Shown one piece after another: positions 1 to 5,998 of a stretch of DNA of 6,156 nucleotides (its first letter is position 1; every line of letters begins with the position of its first letter). Where the stretch lies: positions 1-6,156 of the forward strand of contig DFBO01000259.1 of assembly GCA_002366675.1 (NCBI GenBank), written 5' to 3'. Origin of the DNA: Flavobacteriaceae bacterium UBA3078. Lineage in GTDB: Bacteria; Bacteroidota; Bacteroidia; Flavobacteriales; Flavobacteriaceae. The notes under the pieces were generated by a model, which did not search any database, was not told the DNA's origin, and saw only the letters and a program-made list of their open reading frames with translations. The translations under genes were made by a program, and so were the position numbers.

Positions 1-272
1 AATACAACAGTTGTCTTTTTATTTAACCTATTCAACCCTTCAGACAAGCCTATGGATATCGTTGTTTTCCCTTCTCCAGCAGGAGTTGGCGAAATAGCTG
101 AAACCAAAATAAGATGACTTTTATTTGCTTTCTGCTTGTCTATCGCTTTTAATGGGAGTTTTGCCTTATACTTACCATACATTTCAATATCGTCTGGGTC
201 TAAGCCAAACTTTTTGGCAATGGACGAAATGGGTTTTAATTTAATGGTTTTAGCAATGTCTAGATCAGTCAT
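1..272 (-). CDS. fhs: Formate-tetrahydrofolate ligase, N-terminal part (runs off left edge)
   Basis: This is the start of formate-tetrahydrofolate ligase (10-formyl-THF synthetase), a cytosolic enzyme that makes 10-formyl-THF from formate, THF and ATP for purine synthesis and one-carbon metabolism. Reverse translation from the ATG at 272-270 gives 90 complete codons and no stop before the edge. The family's N-terminal signature is clear: KLKPISSIAKKFGL at residues 11-24, MYGKYKAKLPL at 31-41, LILVSAISPTPAGEGKTT at 54-71 (the nucleotide-binding glycine-rich loop is TPAGEGKTT, 63-71), then GLSEGLNRLNKKTTVV. An in-frame TAA at 281-279 lies three codons upstream, so this ATG is the natural start. 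The full protein is normally about 555 residues, so about one sixth is present. It lies downstream of the BtuF-like gene on the same strand, but a terminator-like hairpin lies between them, so it probably has its own promoter; I see no convincing -33/-7 pair. Identity is confident; completeness cannot be judged. Confidence 0.93.
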   Translation of the reverse strand, partial: MTDLDIAKTIKLKPISSIAKKFGLDPDDIEMYGKYKAKLPLKAIDKQKANKSHLILVSAISPTPAGEGKTTISIGLSEGLNRLNKKTTVV

Positions 273-305
273 ATTGGATTACATTCGTGAAAAAATTAAC
301 AATGT

Positions 306-355
306 TAAAAGTATAAAATGAATGCAAAAGGTCTTATGACTTTTATCATATTCAT
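306..355 (-). terminator. Probable intrinsic terminator after the BtuF-like gene
   Basis: Read on the minus strand, this starts 8 nt after the TGA stop at 365-363. An outer arm ATGAAT (355-350) pairs with ATTCAT (323-318). An inner arm AAAAGTC (344-338) pairs with GACcTTTT (333-326), with one bulged base and loop ATAA. A T-rich run, TTTATACTTTTAA, follows the hairpin. The stem is AT-rich and has an internal loop, so termination may be partial. It would separate the BtuF-like gene from fhs. Confidence 0.5.
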
Positions 356-362
356 TATTGTT

Positions 363-1157
363 TCAAACTAATTTTTGTAGATGAAGTCTTTTAAAATAAT
401 CAAACACTTTTATCAAACGACTACCATACCATGAGAACATTTCGCCTTCCACTAATACTACTTTTGCCTGAGGGAATTTTAATTTTAGTTCCTTAATATG
501 TTCTTCTTTAAATGGAAAAGGTTCTGTAGAAAGCATAATAACTTCAACATCTTTGTCTAGATCTTTTTCTAAATCAATTTCTGGATACCTCTCTAACTCC
601 TTAAAATAATTTTCAAACTTACTTTCACTCAACAAAGCATTAATGAATGTGTTTTTTGCAGCAACCATCCACGGATTTTTCCAAATAAAATAAGCCGTCT
701 TTAATTGAGGTTGATTTTTAATGTAAATGTGAAATTCTTGTTGCTTCTTTTTAATTTCTGTAATTATTTTTTCAGCATTCTCTTCAACTGAAAATAGACT
801 TCCATACATATTGATTAATTCCAAACAATCTTCAATACTATAAATATCACTTAAATGAACAGGAGCAATTGTCTCTAATTCTGCAATCATTTCTTCTGTA
901 TTTTCTTCTTTATTACAAAGAATGATGTCTGGATTGAGAGTTTTTATCTTATCGAAATGGACTTGTTTTGTTCCTCCAACTACTGCAACATTAGAGATTA
1001 GATGATGAGGATGCACACAGAATTTTGTGATTCCAACAATGGAAGATTCAAGACCTAAATCGCAAATTAATTCTGTTTGTGAAGGAACTAATGAAACAAT
1101 CCGTTTAGGGATTTGATTTATTTGAATGCCTCTATTTAGTTGGTCTGTTATTGTCAT
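363..1157 (-). CDS. Signal-less helical-backbone metal/cobalamin receptor (BtuF/FepB-like)
   Basis: This 264-residue protein has the fold of class III periplasmic binding proteins (COG0614, TroA/BtuF superfamily), which bind cobalamin, haem or ferric siderophores. The N-lobe opens with RIVSLVPSQTELICDLGL (19-36), VGITKFCVHP (41-50), VGGTKQVHFDKIKTLNPDII (60-79), the usual pattern before the long backbone helix at about 115-145. The C-lobe has YFIWKNPWMVAAKNTFINAL (156-175) and ends with the family's EGEMFSWYGSRLI (237-249). The length suits a mature domain with no secretion signal. The N-terminus MTITDQLNRGIQI is polar, and an in-frame TAA at 1172-1170, 12 nt before the ATG, rules out a longer form with a signal peptide or lipobox. 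No permease or ATPase gene is nearby. It follows pyrF on the same strand by 59 bp and may be co-transcribed with it. The ligand cannot be read from the sequence; the nearby B12-dependent reductase makes a cobalamin-related role possible but unproven. Family call is confident, function is not. Confidence 0.8.
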   Translation of the reverse strand: MTITDQLNRGIQINQIPKRIVSLVPSQTELICDLGLESSIVGITKFCVHPHHLISNVAVVGGTKQVHFDKIKTLNPDIILCNKEENTEEMIAELETIAPVHLSDIYSIEDCLELINMYGSLFSVEENAEKIITEIKKKQQEFHIYIKNQPQLKTAYFIWKNPWMVAAKNTFINALLSESKFENYFKELERYPEIDLEKDLDKDVEVIMLSTEPFPFKEEHIKELKLKFPQAKVVLVEGEMFSWYGSRLIKVFDYFKRLHLQKLV

Positions 1158-1163
1158 TGCGAA

Positions 1164-1180
1164 GAAAATTTATAATTTTC
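1164..1180. repeat. Perfect inverted repeat just upstream of the BtuF-like start
   Basis: The arms gaaaatt (1164-1170) and aattttc (1174-1180) are perfect reverse complements around a 3-nt loop. On the minus-strand transcript the hairpin ends 6 nt before the ATG of the BtuF-like gene, where it could affect ribosome access. All stem pairs but one per arm are A-T, so it is weak as RNA; it could instead be an operator-like palindrome or chance in AT-rich DNA. Confidence 0.4.
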
Positions 1181-1186
1181 TGTGGC

Positions 1187-1210
1187 AATCTCTTTTTTTA
1201 TATAGAGATT
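1187..1210. repeat. Inverted repeat after the pyrF stop
   Basis: The arms aatctct (1187-1193) and agagatt (1204-1210) are perfect 7-bp reverse complements around a 10-nt loop. It begins 6 nt after the pyrF TAA (1219-1217). On the minus-strand transcript no T-run follows the hairpin, because the A/T run lies in the loop, so it does not look like a normal intrinsic terminator. It may be a processing or stability element between pyrF and the next gene. Confidence 0.4.
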
Positions 1211-1216
1211 CTCAGA

Positions 1217-2032
1217 TTACTCATTCAAAATAGCTTCCATTTGTTCTTGAAGTTCTTTTGCTTTAATTGCCGCAGCTTGAGCAAAATCATTATTATTGGA
1301 AGCATAAATAATGCCTCTTGAAGAATTAATAAGTAACCCTACATTTTTGTTTAAACCATATTTACAAACATCTTCTAAATTTCCACCTTGTGCTCCAATA
1401 CCTGGAACAAGCAAAAAGCTATCTGGAACTATGCTTCTAATGTCTGCAAAATATTCGGCTTTGGTTGCACCAACAACATACATCAAGTTTTCAGAATTCT
1501 TCCAAGTTTTAGATGTTTCTAAAACTTTTTTATACAACTGCTTTCCATCAACCATTTTTGTTTGAAAGTCGAAAGCACCTTCATTAGAAGTTAAGGCTAA
1601 CATGATGGTATGTTTATTCTCGAAAGCCAAAAAAGGCTCTATTGAATCTTTTCCCATGTATGGAGCAACAGTTACGCTATCGAAAACTAAATCTTCAAAA
1701 AAAGCTTTTGCATACATACTACTTGTATTACCAATATCTCCTCTTTTTGCATCAGCAATTGTAAAAATTTCTGGATGGGTTTCATTTAAATAGTTGATTG
1801 TTTTTTCTAAAGATTTCCACCCTTTTAAACCATAAGCTTCATAAAATGCTGTATTTGGTTTATAAGCAACACACAGATGATGAGTTGCATCAATAATTGC
1901 CTTATTAAAAGCAAAAATGGGATCTTCTTCATTTAATAAATGCTGTGGTATTTTATTTAAATCGACATCTAACCCTATGCACAAGAAGGATTTCTTTTTT
2001 ATGATTTGATCTGTTAATTGTTGTGTTGTCAT
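1217..2032 (-). CDS. pyrF: Orotidine 5'-phosphate decarboxylase (type 2)
   Basis: PyrF catalyses the last step of de novo UMP synthesis, decarboxylating orotidine 5'-monophosphate in the cytosol. The 271-residue length fits the longer type 2 subfamily rather than the roughly 230-residue type found in E. coli. Visible family motifs are FLCIGLDVD (16-24), the substrate-binding VAYKPNTAFYE (55-65), and the catalytic loop IADAKRGDIGNTS (92-104) with the Asp94-Lys96-Asp99 array that drives decarboxylation. The phosphate-binding end of the barrel has LVPGIGAQGG (208-217) and INSSRGIIYAS (235-245) with Arg239. No key residue is missing. An in-frame TGA at 2050-2048 upstream makes the ATG at 2032 the only sensible start. 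The gene lies 33 bp after prfA, and that gap is almost filled by a strong terminator whose T-run ends 5 nt before the ATG. No Shine-Dalgarno sequence is visible, as is usual for Bacteroidota. There is no space for a separate promoter after the terminator, so transcripts probably cross it (see findings). Confidence 0.96.
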   Translation of the reverse strand: MTTQQLTDQIIKKKSFLCIGLDVDLNKIPQHLLNEEDPIFAFNKAIIDATHHLCVAYKPNTAFYEAYGLKGWKSLEKTINYLNETHPEIFTIADAKRGDIGNTSSMYAKAFFEDLVFDSVTVAPYMGKDSIEPFLAFENKHTIMLALTSNEGAFDFQTKMVDGKQLYKKVLETSKTWKNSENLMYVVGATKAEYFADIRSIVPDSFLLVPGIGAQGGNLEDVCKYGLNKNVGLLINSSRGIIYASNNNDFAQAAAIKAKELQEQMEAILNE

Positions 2033-2037
2033 CTTAT

Positions 2038-2060
2038 AAAAAAAGCCTCAAAAAGAGGCT
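2038..2060 (-). terminator. Strong intrinsic terminator or attenuator between prfA and pyrF
   Basis: On the minus strand the arms AGCCTC (2060-2055) and GAGGCT (2049-2044) form a perfect 6-bp stem around a TTTTT loop, followed by an unbroken T-run (2044-2038). The stem starts only 5 nt after the prfA TAA (2068-2066), and the T-run ends 5 nt before the pyrF ATG (2032). It is the clearest terminator in the window. Its position, in contact with both genes, suggests regulated readthrough rather than a simple end of transcription. Confidence 0.85.
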
Positions 2061-2065
2061 AGGTT

Positions 2066-3142
2066 TTAAATAATATCAGTATTTGCTTTTAGCTTTTCGG
2101 TATTCTCAGCTAATTGAAGTTCGTCTATAATTCGTTGGATATCGCCATTTACAATATTACTTAAATCGTATAACGTCAATCCAATTCTATGATCTGTAAC
2201 TCGTCCTTGAGAATAGTTATAGGTTCTAATTTTAGCAGATCTATCTCCAGAACTTACCATAGAGCCACGTTTTTCAGCATCTTCAGCATTTTTCTTTGCT
2301 AATTCCATATCGTACAACCTGGAACGCAACACTTTAAATGCTTTCTCTTTATTTTTATGTTGTGATTTTTGATCTTGACATTGTGCCACCAAACCAGTAG
2401 GAACGTGTGTTAAACGTACTGCAGAATAAGTTGTATTAACAGATTGACCTCCTGGACCAGAAGAACAGAAAAAATCAATACGTACATCTTTTGGGTTAAT
2501 TTCTATATCAAATTCTTCAGCTTCAGGAAAGACCATAACAGTTGCAGCACTTGTATGTACACGACCTTGTGTTTCTGTTTGTGGTACACGTTGTACACGA
2601 TGCACTCCAGCTTCAAACTTTAAAGTTCCATAAACATCATCTCCAGTTACTTCAAATTGGATTTCTTTAAATCCACCATTGGTTCCTTCGCTATAATCTA
2701 CAGTATCTACTTTCCAACCTTTACTTTCGCAATATTTGGAATACATTCTAAATAAATCTCCAGCAAAAATACTAGCTTCGTCTCCACCAGTTCCTGCACG
2801 TAATTCAACCACAGCATTTTTAGAATCTTCAGGATCTTTAGGAATTAAAAGAACTTTTATTTCTTCTTCCAATTTTGGAATCCCTTCTTTGGCTTCATCG
2901 TACTGCATTTTAGCCATATCAACCATCTCTGGATCACTACCATCTGAAATGATTTCTTCAGCTTCTTTAAGGTTTTCAGTAAGCTCTATATATTGCTCAC
3001 GCTTATCCATTAATAAACGTAAATCTTTATATTCTTTATTTAATTCTACATAACGCTTTTGATCTGTCATTATATCTGGTTGGATAATTAAATCGCTAAC
3101 CTCATCAAAACGTTGCTTCACTATTTGTAACTTATCTATCAT
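2066..3142 (-). CDS. prfA: Peptide chain release factor 1
   Basis: RF1 recognises UAA and UAG in the ribosomal A site and triggers hydrolysis of peptidyl-tRNA. The 358 residues match the family's usual length of about 360. The order is: an N-terminal helical domain (about 1-105); the start of the core, NAVVELRAGTGGDEASIFAGDL (109-130, in two overlapping family motifs); the codon-recognition segment HRVQRVPQTETQGRVHTSAA (181-200), where the stop-codon tripeptide is Pro187-Gln188-Thr189 (PAT in E. coli); and the catalytic GGQ loop, SSGPGGQSVNTT (227-238), with GGQ at 231-233. CQDQKSQHKNKEKA (255-268) and GDRSAKIRTYNYSQGRVTDH (299-318) follow and favour RF1 over RF2. Unlike RF2 genes of many bacteria, there is no programmed frameshift. 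An in-frame TGA at 3148-3146 directly upstream fixes the ATG at 3142. Its own stop is UAA, read by RF1, and lies 5 nt from a terminator hairpin. Probably the first gene of a prfA-pyrF transcript. Confidence 0.97.
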   Translation of the reverse strand: MIDKLQIVKQRFDEVSDLIIQPDIMTDQKRYVELNKEYKDLRLLMDKREQYIELTENLKEAEEIISDGSDPEMVDMAKMQYDEAKEGIPKLEEEIKVLLIPKDPEDSKNAVVELRAGTGGDEASIFAGDLFRMYSKYCESKGWKVDTVDYSEGTNGGFKEIQFEVTGDDVYGTLKFEAGVHRVQRVPQTETQGRVHTSAATVMVFPEAEEFDIEINPKDVRIDFFCSSGPGGQSVNTTYSAVRLTHVPTGLVAQCQDQKSQHKNKEKAFKVLRSRLYDMELAKKNAEDAEKRGSMVSSGDRSAKIRTYNYSQGRVTDHRIGLTLYDLSNIVNGDIQRIIDELQLAENTEKLKANTDII

Positions 3143-3265
3143 GTATCATTCTAAATTGTATGTCAAAAATACGATAATTTATGGATTTAATAATTTTTAG
3201 ATTCTTCAATTTTAACCTAAAACAATTTACTGGAAATATTTTACTAAAAAAGTCGTTTTTATACT
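3143..3265. promoter_or_regulatory. Divergent intergenic spacer with candidate prfA promoter
   Basis: This 123-bp AT-rich spacer must hold the start signals for prfA (leftward) and the small membrane protein gene (rightward). On the minus strand TATTTTTG (3171-3164) matches the Bacteroidota -7 consensus TAnnTTTG exactly and would leave a leader of roughly 15 nt before the prfA ATG. I do not find a matching -33 TTTG at the expected spacing, so the call rests on the -7 box alone. On the plus strand there is no exact -7 match and no Shine-Dalgarno before the ATG at 3266; the nearest is TAATTTTT at 3191-3198, one base off. No riboswitch-like or operator structure was seen. Confidence 0.35.
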
Positions 3266-3556
3266 ATGAAACAGCATTTTGGAGCCATATTATTATTCTA
3301 CAGACCTTATGTTATTTGGTCGTTTATAATCAATATTGTGATTACTATTTTGAGTCCACAAATTTTTCCTGCTATTTTAACTAAATTATTTTTAACAATC
3401 CTTTTGTGGTTCCTTGTAAATGAAACACACGCAAAAAGGAAACTGAATTTTTACAGAAATCTAGGCATTTCTTCTTTAAGACTTTTCACATCCATTTTTA
3501 TCATAGATGTTTTGATAATGATTGCTTATCTTTCATTCATCAAAGTATTTATATAA
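3266..3556 (+). CDS. Small multi-pass membrane protein of unknown function
   Basis: This 96-residue protein is not one I can name. It is strongly hydrophobic: a short N-terminal stretch, MKQHFGAILLFYRPYVIWSF (1-20), leads into likely membrane segments at about 16-36, 37-51 and 72-93. A basic loop, NETHAKRKLNFYRNLG (52-67), separates the second and third. The positive loop followed by FYRNLGISSLRLF looks like a membrane-proximal helix. There is no cleavable signal peptide, lipobox, catalytic motif or Cys cluster. An in-frame TAA at 3245-3247 precedes the ATG, so 3266 is the first possible ATG, and the stop is followed at once by a bidirectional terminator, as for a real transcribed gene. It is the only plus-strand gene, is flanked by prfA and nrdJ, and stands alone. 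Similar small proteins occur in Flavobacteriaceae, from memory sometimes beside an ABC ATPase; no ATPase gene is present here. Real gene is likely; function unknown. Confidence 0.7.
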   Translation: MKQHFGAILLFYRPYVIWSFIINIVITILSPQIFPAILTKLFLTILLWFLVNETHAKRKLNFYRNLGISSLRLFTSIFIIDVLIMIAYLSFIKVFI

Positions 3557-3587
3557 AAAAAGGGACGCTAAATTAGCTTCCCTTTTT
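3557..3587. terminator. Bidirectional terminator between convergent genes
   Basis: A 14-bp stem with one mismatch (C3566 opposite T3578) joins arms 3557-3570 and 3574-3587 around a 3-nt loop. The inner part is gcta/tagc and the middle is aggga/tccct. The A-run on the left and T-run on the right serve as U-tract in either direction. It directly follows the TAA of the small membrane protein gene (3554-3556) and lies 23 nt beyond the nrdJ stop (3613-3611), so it can end both converging transcripts. Confidence 0.85.
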
Positions 3588-3610
3588 CTTAAAATATTTA
3601 CAAAAAAAAA

Positions 3611-5998
3611 CTATCCGCATTTAGAAGAACCACAGTCCTTACAAGTCAAACAACCTTCTTGATAAATTAAGTTCTCTGAACTACAATTAGTACAGGTTTG
3701 CCCTTTTACTTGTGTTCCATCTTCCACATATCTTTTTAACGCACGAACTACACCATTTTTCCATGTATTAATAGACTCACTATCTAATTGCAAACTATTA
3801 ATTAAATCAACAATTTTATCTATTGGCATACCATGTCGCAACGTACTTGAAATCAACTTAGCATAATTCCAAAATTCTGGATTAAATTTATGAGACAAGC
3901 CTTCAATAGTGGTTTTGTAGCCTCTAATGTTTTTATATTGAAAATCGTAACGAGAAGAGCCATTTTCATCCTTACTTTTAATAATATGACCTTTGTTTGC
4001 CCAACGAGGAATTAAAATACCATCTTCATCGTCTGCCAAACCAGTAAATACTTCATAAGGTTTTCCATCTATCAACCCAATAAAAGCGATCCATTTTTCT
4101 TTATTATTTTGAAAACGAACCACATCTGCTTCTAACACTTGTGGACGTTTTGTTGGGAATGCTGTTAGTAATTCTTGAGCTTCGTCTTCTGTTTTTTCTT
4201 CATTTGAAATTAACACGCCTGAACGAGAACCATCCCGATAAACCGTAACACCTTTACAACCTGCTTCCCAAGCTTCTAGATACAATTGTCCTACTAATTC
4301 TTCAGTAGCATCATTTGGTAAATTGATAGTCACACTTATAGAATGATCCACCCATTTTTGGACTGCTCCTTGCATATTAACTTTGCTCATCCAATCCACA
4401 TCGTTAGAAGTTGCTTTATAATAAGGCGATTTTTTCACCATAGCATCTAGCTCTTTTTGGTCGTAATTATCTGAGACTTCTAAACCATTTACCTCCATCC
4501 ATTGTTTGAACCTGTGATGGAACACCACGTATTCTTCCCAAGAATCTCCAACCTCATCCACAAAATCGACACGAACGTTTTTATCGTTTGGATTTACTTT
4601 TCTTCTACGCTTGTAAACTGGCATAAAAACAGGTTCTATTCCTGAAGATGTTTGCGTCATTAGACTCGTAGTGCCAGTTGGAGCAATAGTTAACAAGGCT
4701 ATATTTCTACGTCCATGTTCCATCATTTCATAATACAACTTATCGTCTGCTTCTTTTAAACGTTTAATAAATGGATTGTTTTTTTCACGCTCTGAATCGA
4801 AAATTTCGAAAGCACCTCTATCTTTTGCTGCATAAACTGACGCTCTATAAGCTTCAATTCCTAATGTTTTGTGTACTTCAACAGAAAAAGCATTTCCTTT
4901 TTTGCTTCCGTATTTGATACCTAAAGCTGCAAGCATATCTCCTTCAGCTGTAATACCAATTCCAGTTCTACGACCTTCACTTGCTTTCTTTTTAATATTT
5001 AACCACAGATTTTTTTCAGTTGCTTTTACTTCATCAATTTCTGGATCTGCATCAATTTTTGCAATAATAGCATCGATTTTCTCTAACTCTAAATCGATAA
5101 TATCGTCCATGATACGTTGCGCTACATGAATGTGTTTTTTGAATAATTCGAAGTTAAATGAAGCATTGTCTGTAAACGGATTTTCGACATAAGAAAATAA
5201 ATTCATAGCCAACAAACGACAAGAATCGTAAGGACACAATGGAATTTCGCCACAAGGATTTGTTGAAACCGTTTTATAACCTAAATCTGCATAGCAATCT
5301 GGAACAGATTCATTAATAATAGTATCCCAAAATAAAATACCTGGTTCTGCAGACTTCCATGCATTATGGACTATTTTCTTCCAAATTTTATTAGCTTCAA
5401 TAGTTTTTGAAAACTTAGGAGTTTGACTAAAAATTGGATATTTCTGAGTATAATTTCCATTCGCTTTTACAGCTTTCATGAATTCGTCGTCAATTCTCAC
5501 TGAAACGTTAGCTCCAGTCACTTTACCTTGCTCTAATTTAGCATCGATAAAATCTTCTGAATCTGGATGATTGATAGAAACTGACAACATTAAAGCGCCA
5601 CGACGTCCATCTTGCGCTACTTCGCGAGTAGAATTAGAATAACGCTCCATAAAAGGAACAATTCCTGTAGAAGTTAAAGCAGAATTTTTTACAGGAGAAC
5701 CTTTAGGTCTAATGTGAGATAAATCATGACCAACACCTCCACGACGTTTCATAAGTTGTACTTGTTCCTGATCGATTTTCATGATGCCTCCATACGAATC
5801 TGAATTGCCATCGTTTCCAATAACAAAACAATTAGAAAGCGATGCTATTTGGTATGGATTTCCAATTCCTGCCATCGGGCTTCCTTGAGGGACTATATAT
5901 TTAAAATCTTTAATTAAGTCGAAAACTTCTTGTTCTGATAGAGGGTTTGGATAACGTGTTTCGACTCTTGCAATTTCTTTTGCAATACGTTTATGCAT
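3611..5998 (-). CDS. nrdJ: Coenzyme-B12-dependent ribonucleotide reductase (class II), reading frame after a premature stop
   Basis: Class II reductase converts ribonucleotides to deoxynucleotides, using adenosylcobalamin to generate a thiyl radical, with or without oxygen. Numbering from the ATG at 5998 (795 residues): LSNCFVIG has Cys57, one of the redox pair. STNPCGEIPLC (245-255) has Asn247, radical Cys249 and Glu251, and Cys260 in DSCRLLAMNL is the second redox Cys, 11 residues on as in Thermotoga NrdJ. APTGTTS (439-445) and SSGIEPVFMP (451-460) form the substrate phosphate loop. After the barrel (to about 590) comes a C-terminal extension with VLEADVVRFQNNKEKWIAFI (621-640). A six-Cys tail (769, 772, 783, 786, 789, 794) ending CKDCGSSKCG looks like the tail that re-reduces the active site, possibly also binding zinc. 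All catalytic residues are present. The stop is TAG. The frame is homologous beyond 5998 as far as the right edge, but a TAA at 6097-6095 breaks it, so this ATG lies inside the conserved N-terminal region and is probably not the ancestral start. Full family length is about 850. Confidence 0.92.
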   Translation of the reverse strand: MHKRIAKEIARVETRYPNPLSEQEVFDLIKDFKYIVPQGSPMAGIGNPYQIASLSNCFVIGNDGNSDSYGGIMKIDQEQVQLMKRRGGVGHDLSHIRPKGSPVKNSALTSTGIVPFMERYSNSTREVAQDGRRGALMLSVSINHPDSEDFIDAKLEQGKVTGANVSVRIDDEFMKAVKANGNYTQKYPIFSQTPKFSKTIEANKIWKKIVHNAWKSAEPGILFWDTIINESVPDCYADLGYKTVSTNPCGEIPLCPYDSCRLLAMNLFSYVENPFTDNASFNFELFKKHIHVAQRIMDDIIDLELEKIDAIIAKIDADPEIDEVKATEKNLWLNIKKKASEGRRTGIGITAEGDMLAALGIKYGSKKGNAFSVEVHKTLGIEAYRASVYAAKDRGAFEIFDSEREKNNPFIKRLKEADDKLYYEMMEHGRRNIALLTIAPTGTTSLMTQTSSGIEPVFMPVYKRRRKVNPNDKNVRVDFVDEVGDSWEEYVVFHHRFKQWMEVNGLEVSDNYDQKELDAMVKKSPYYKATSNDVDWMSKVNMQGAVQKWVDHSISVTINLPNDATEELVGQLYLEAWEAGCKGVTVYRDGSRSGVLISNEEKTEDEAQELLTAFPTKRPQVLEADVVRFQNNKEKWIAFIGLIDGKPYEVFTGLADDEDGILIPRWANKGHIIKSKDENGSSRYDFQYKNIRGYKTTIEGLSHKFNPEFWNYAKLISSTLRHGMPIDKIVDLINSLQLDSESINTWKNGVVRALKRYVEDGTQVKGQTCTNCSSENLIYQEGCLTCKDCGSSKCG

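Noticed and set aside
136..321. 61-codon plus-strand ORF opposite the start of fhs
   Set aside because: It is antisense to a conserved fhs N-terminus with recognisable motifs and has no features of its own.
1311..1793. Two plus-strand ORFs (1311-1565 and 1602-1793) opposite pyrF
   Set aside because: Both are antisense shadows of a conserved enzyme gene, with low-complexity serine/proline/lysine-rich translations and no motif.
2736..3053. 105-codon plus-strand ORF opposite prfA
   Set aside because: It is antisense to the N-terminal half of release factor 1; its serine-rich translation mirrors the codon composition of the opposite strand.
3181..3384. 67-codon plus-strand ORF overlapping the small membrane protein gene in another frame
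   Set aside because: It runs across the promoter region and ends mid-gene. The frame of 3266-3556 has a coherent membrane topology and ends right at a terminator, so it is the better gene.
4869..5129. 86-codon plus-strand ORF opposite nrdJ
   Set aside because: It is antisense to the conserved reductase barrel and is only a composition effect.
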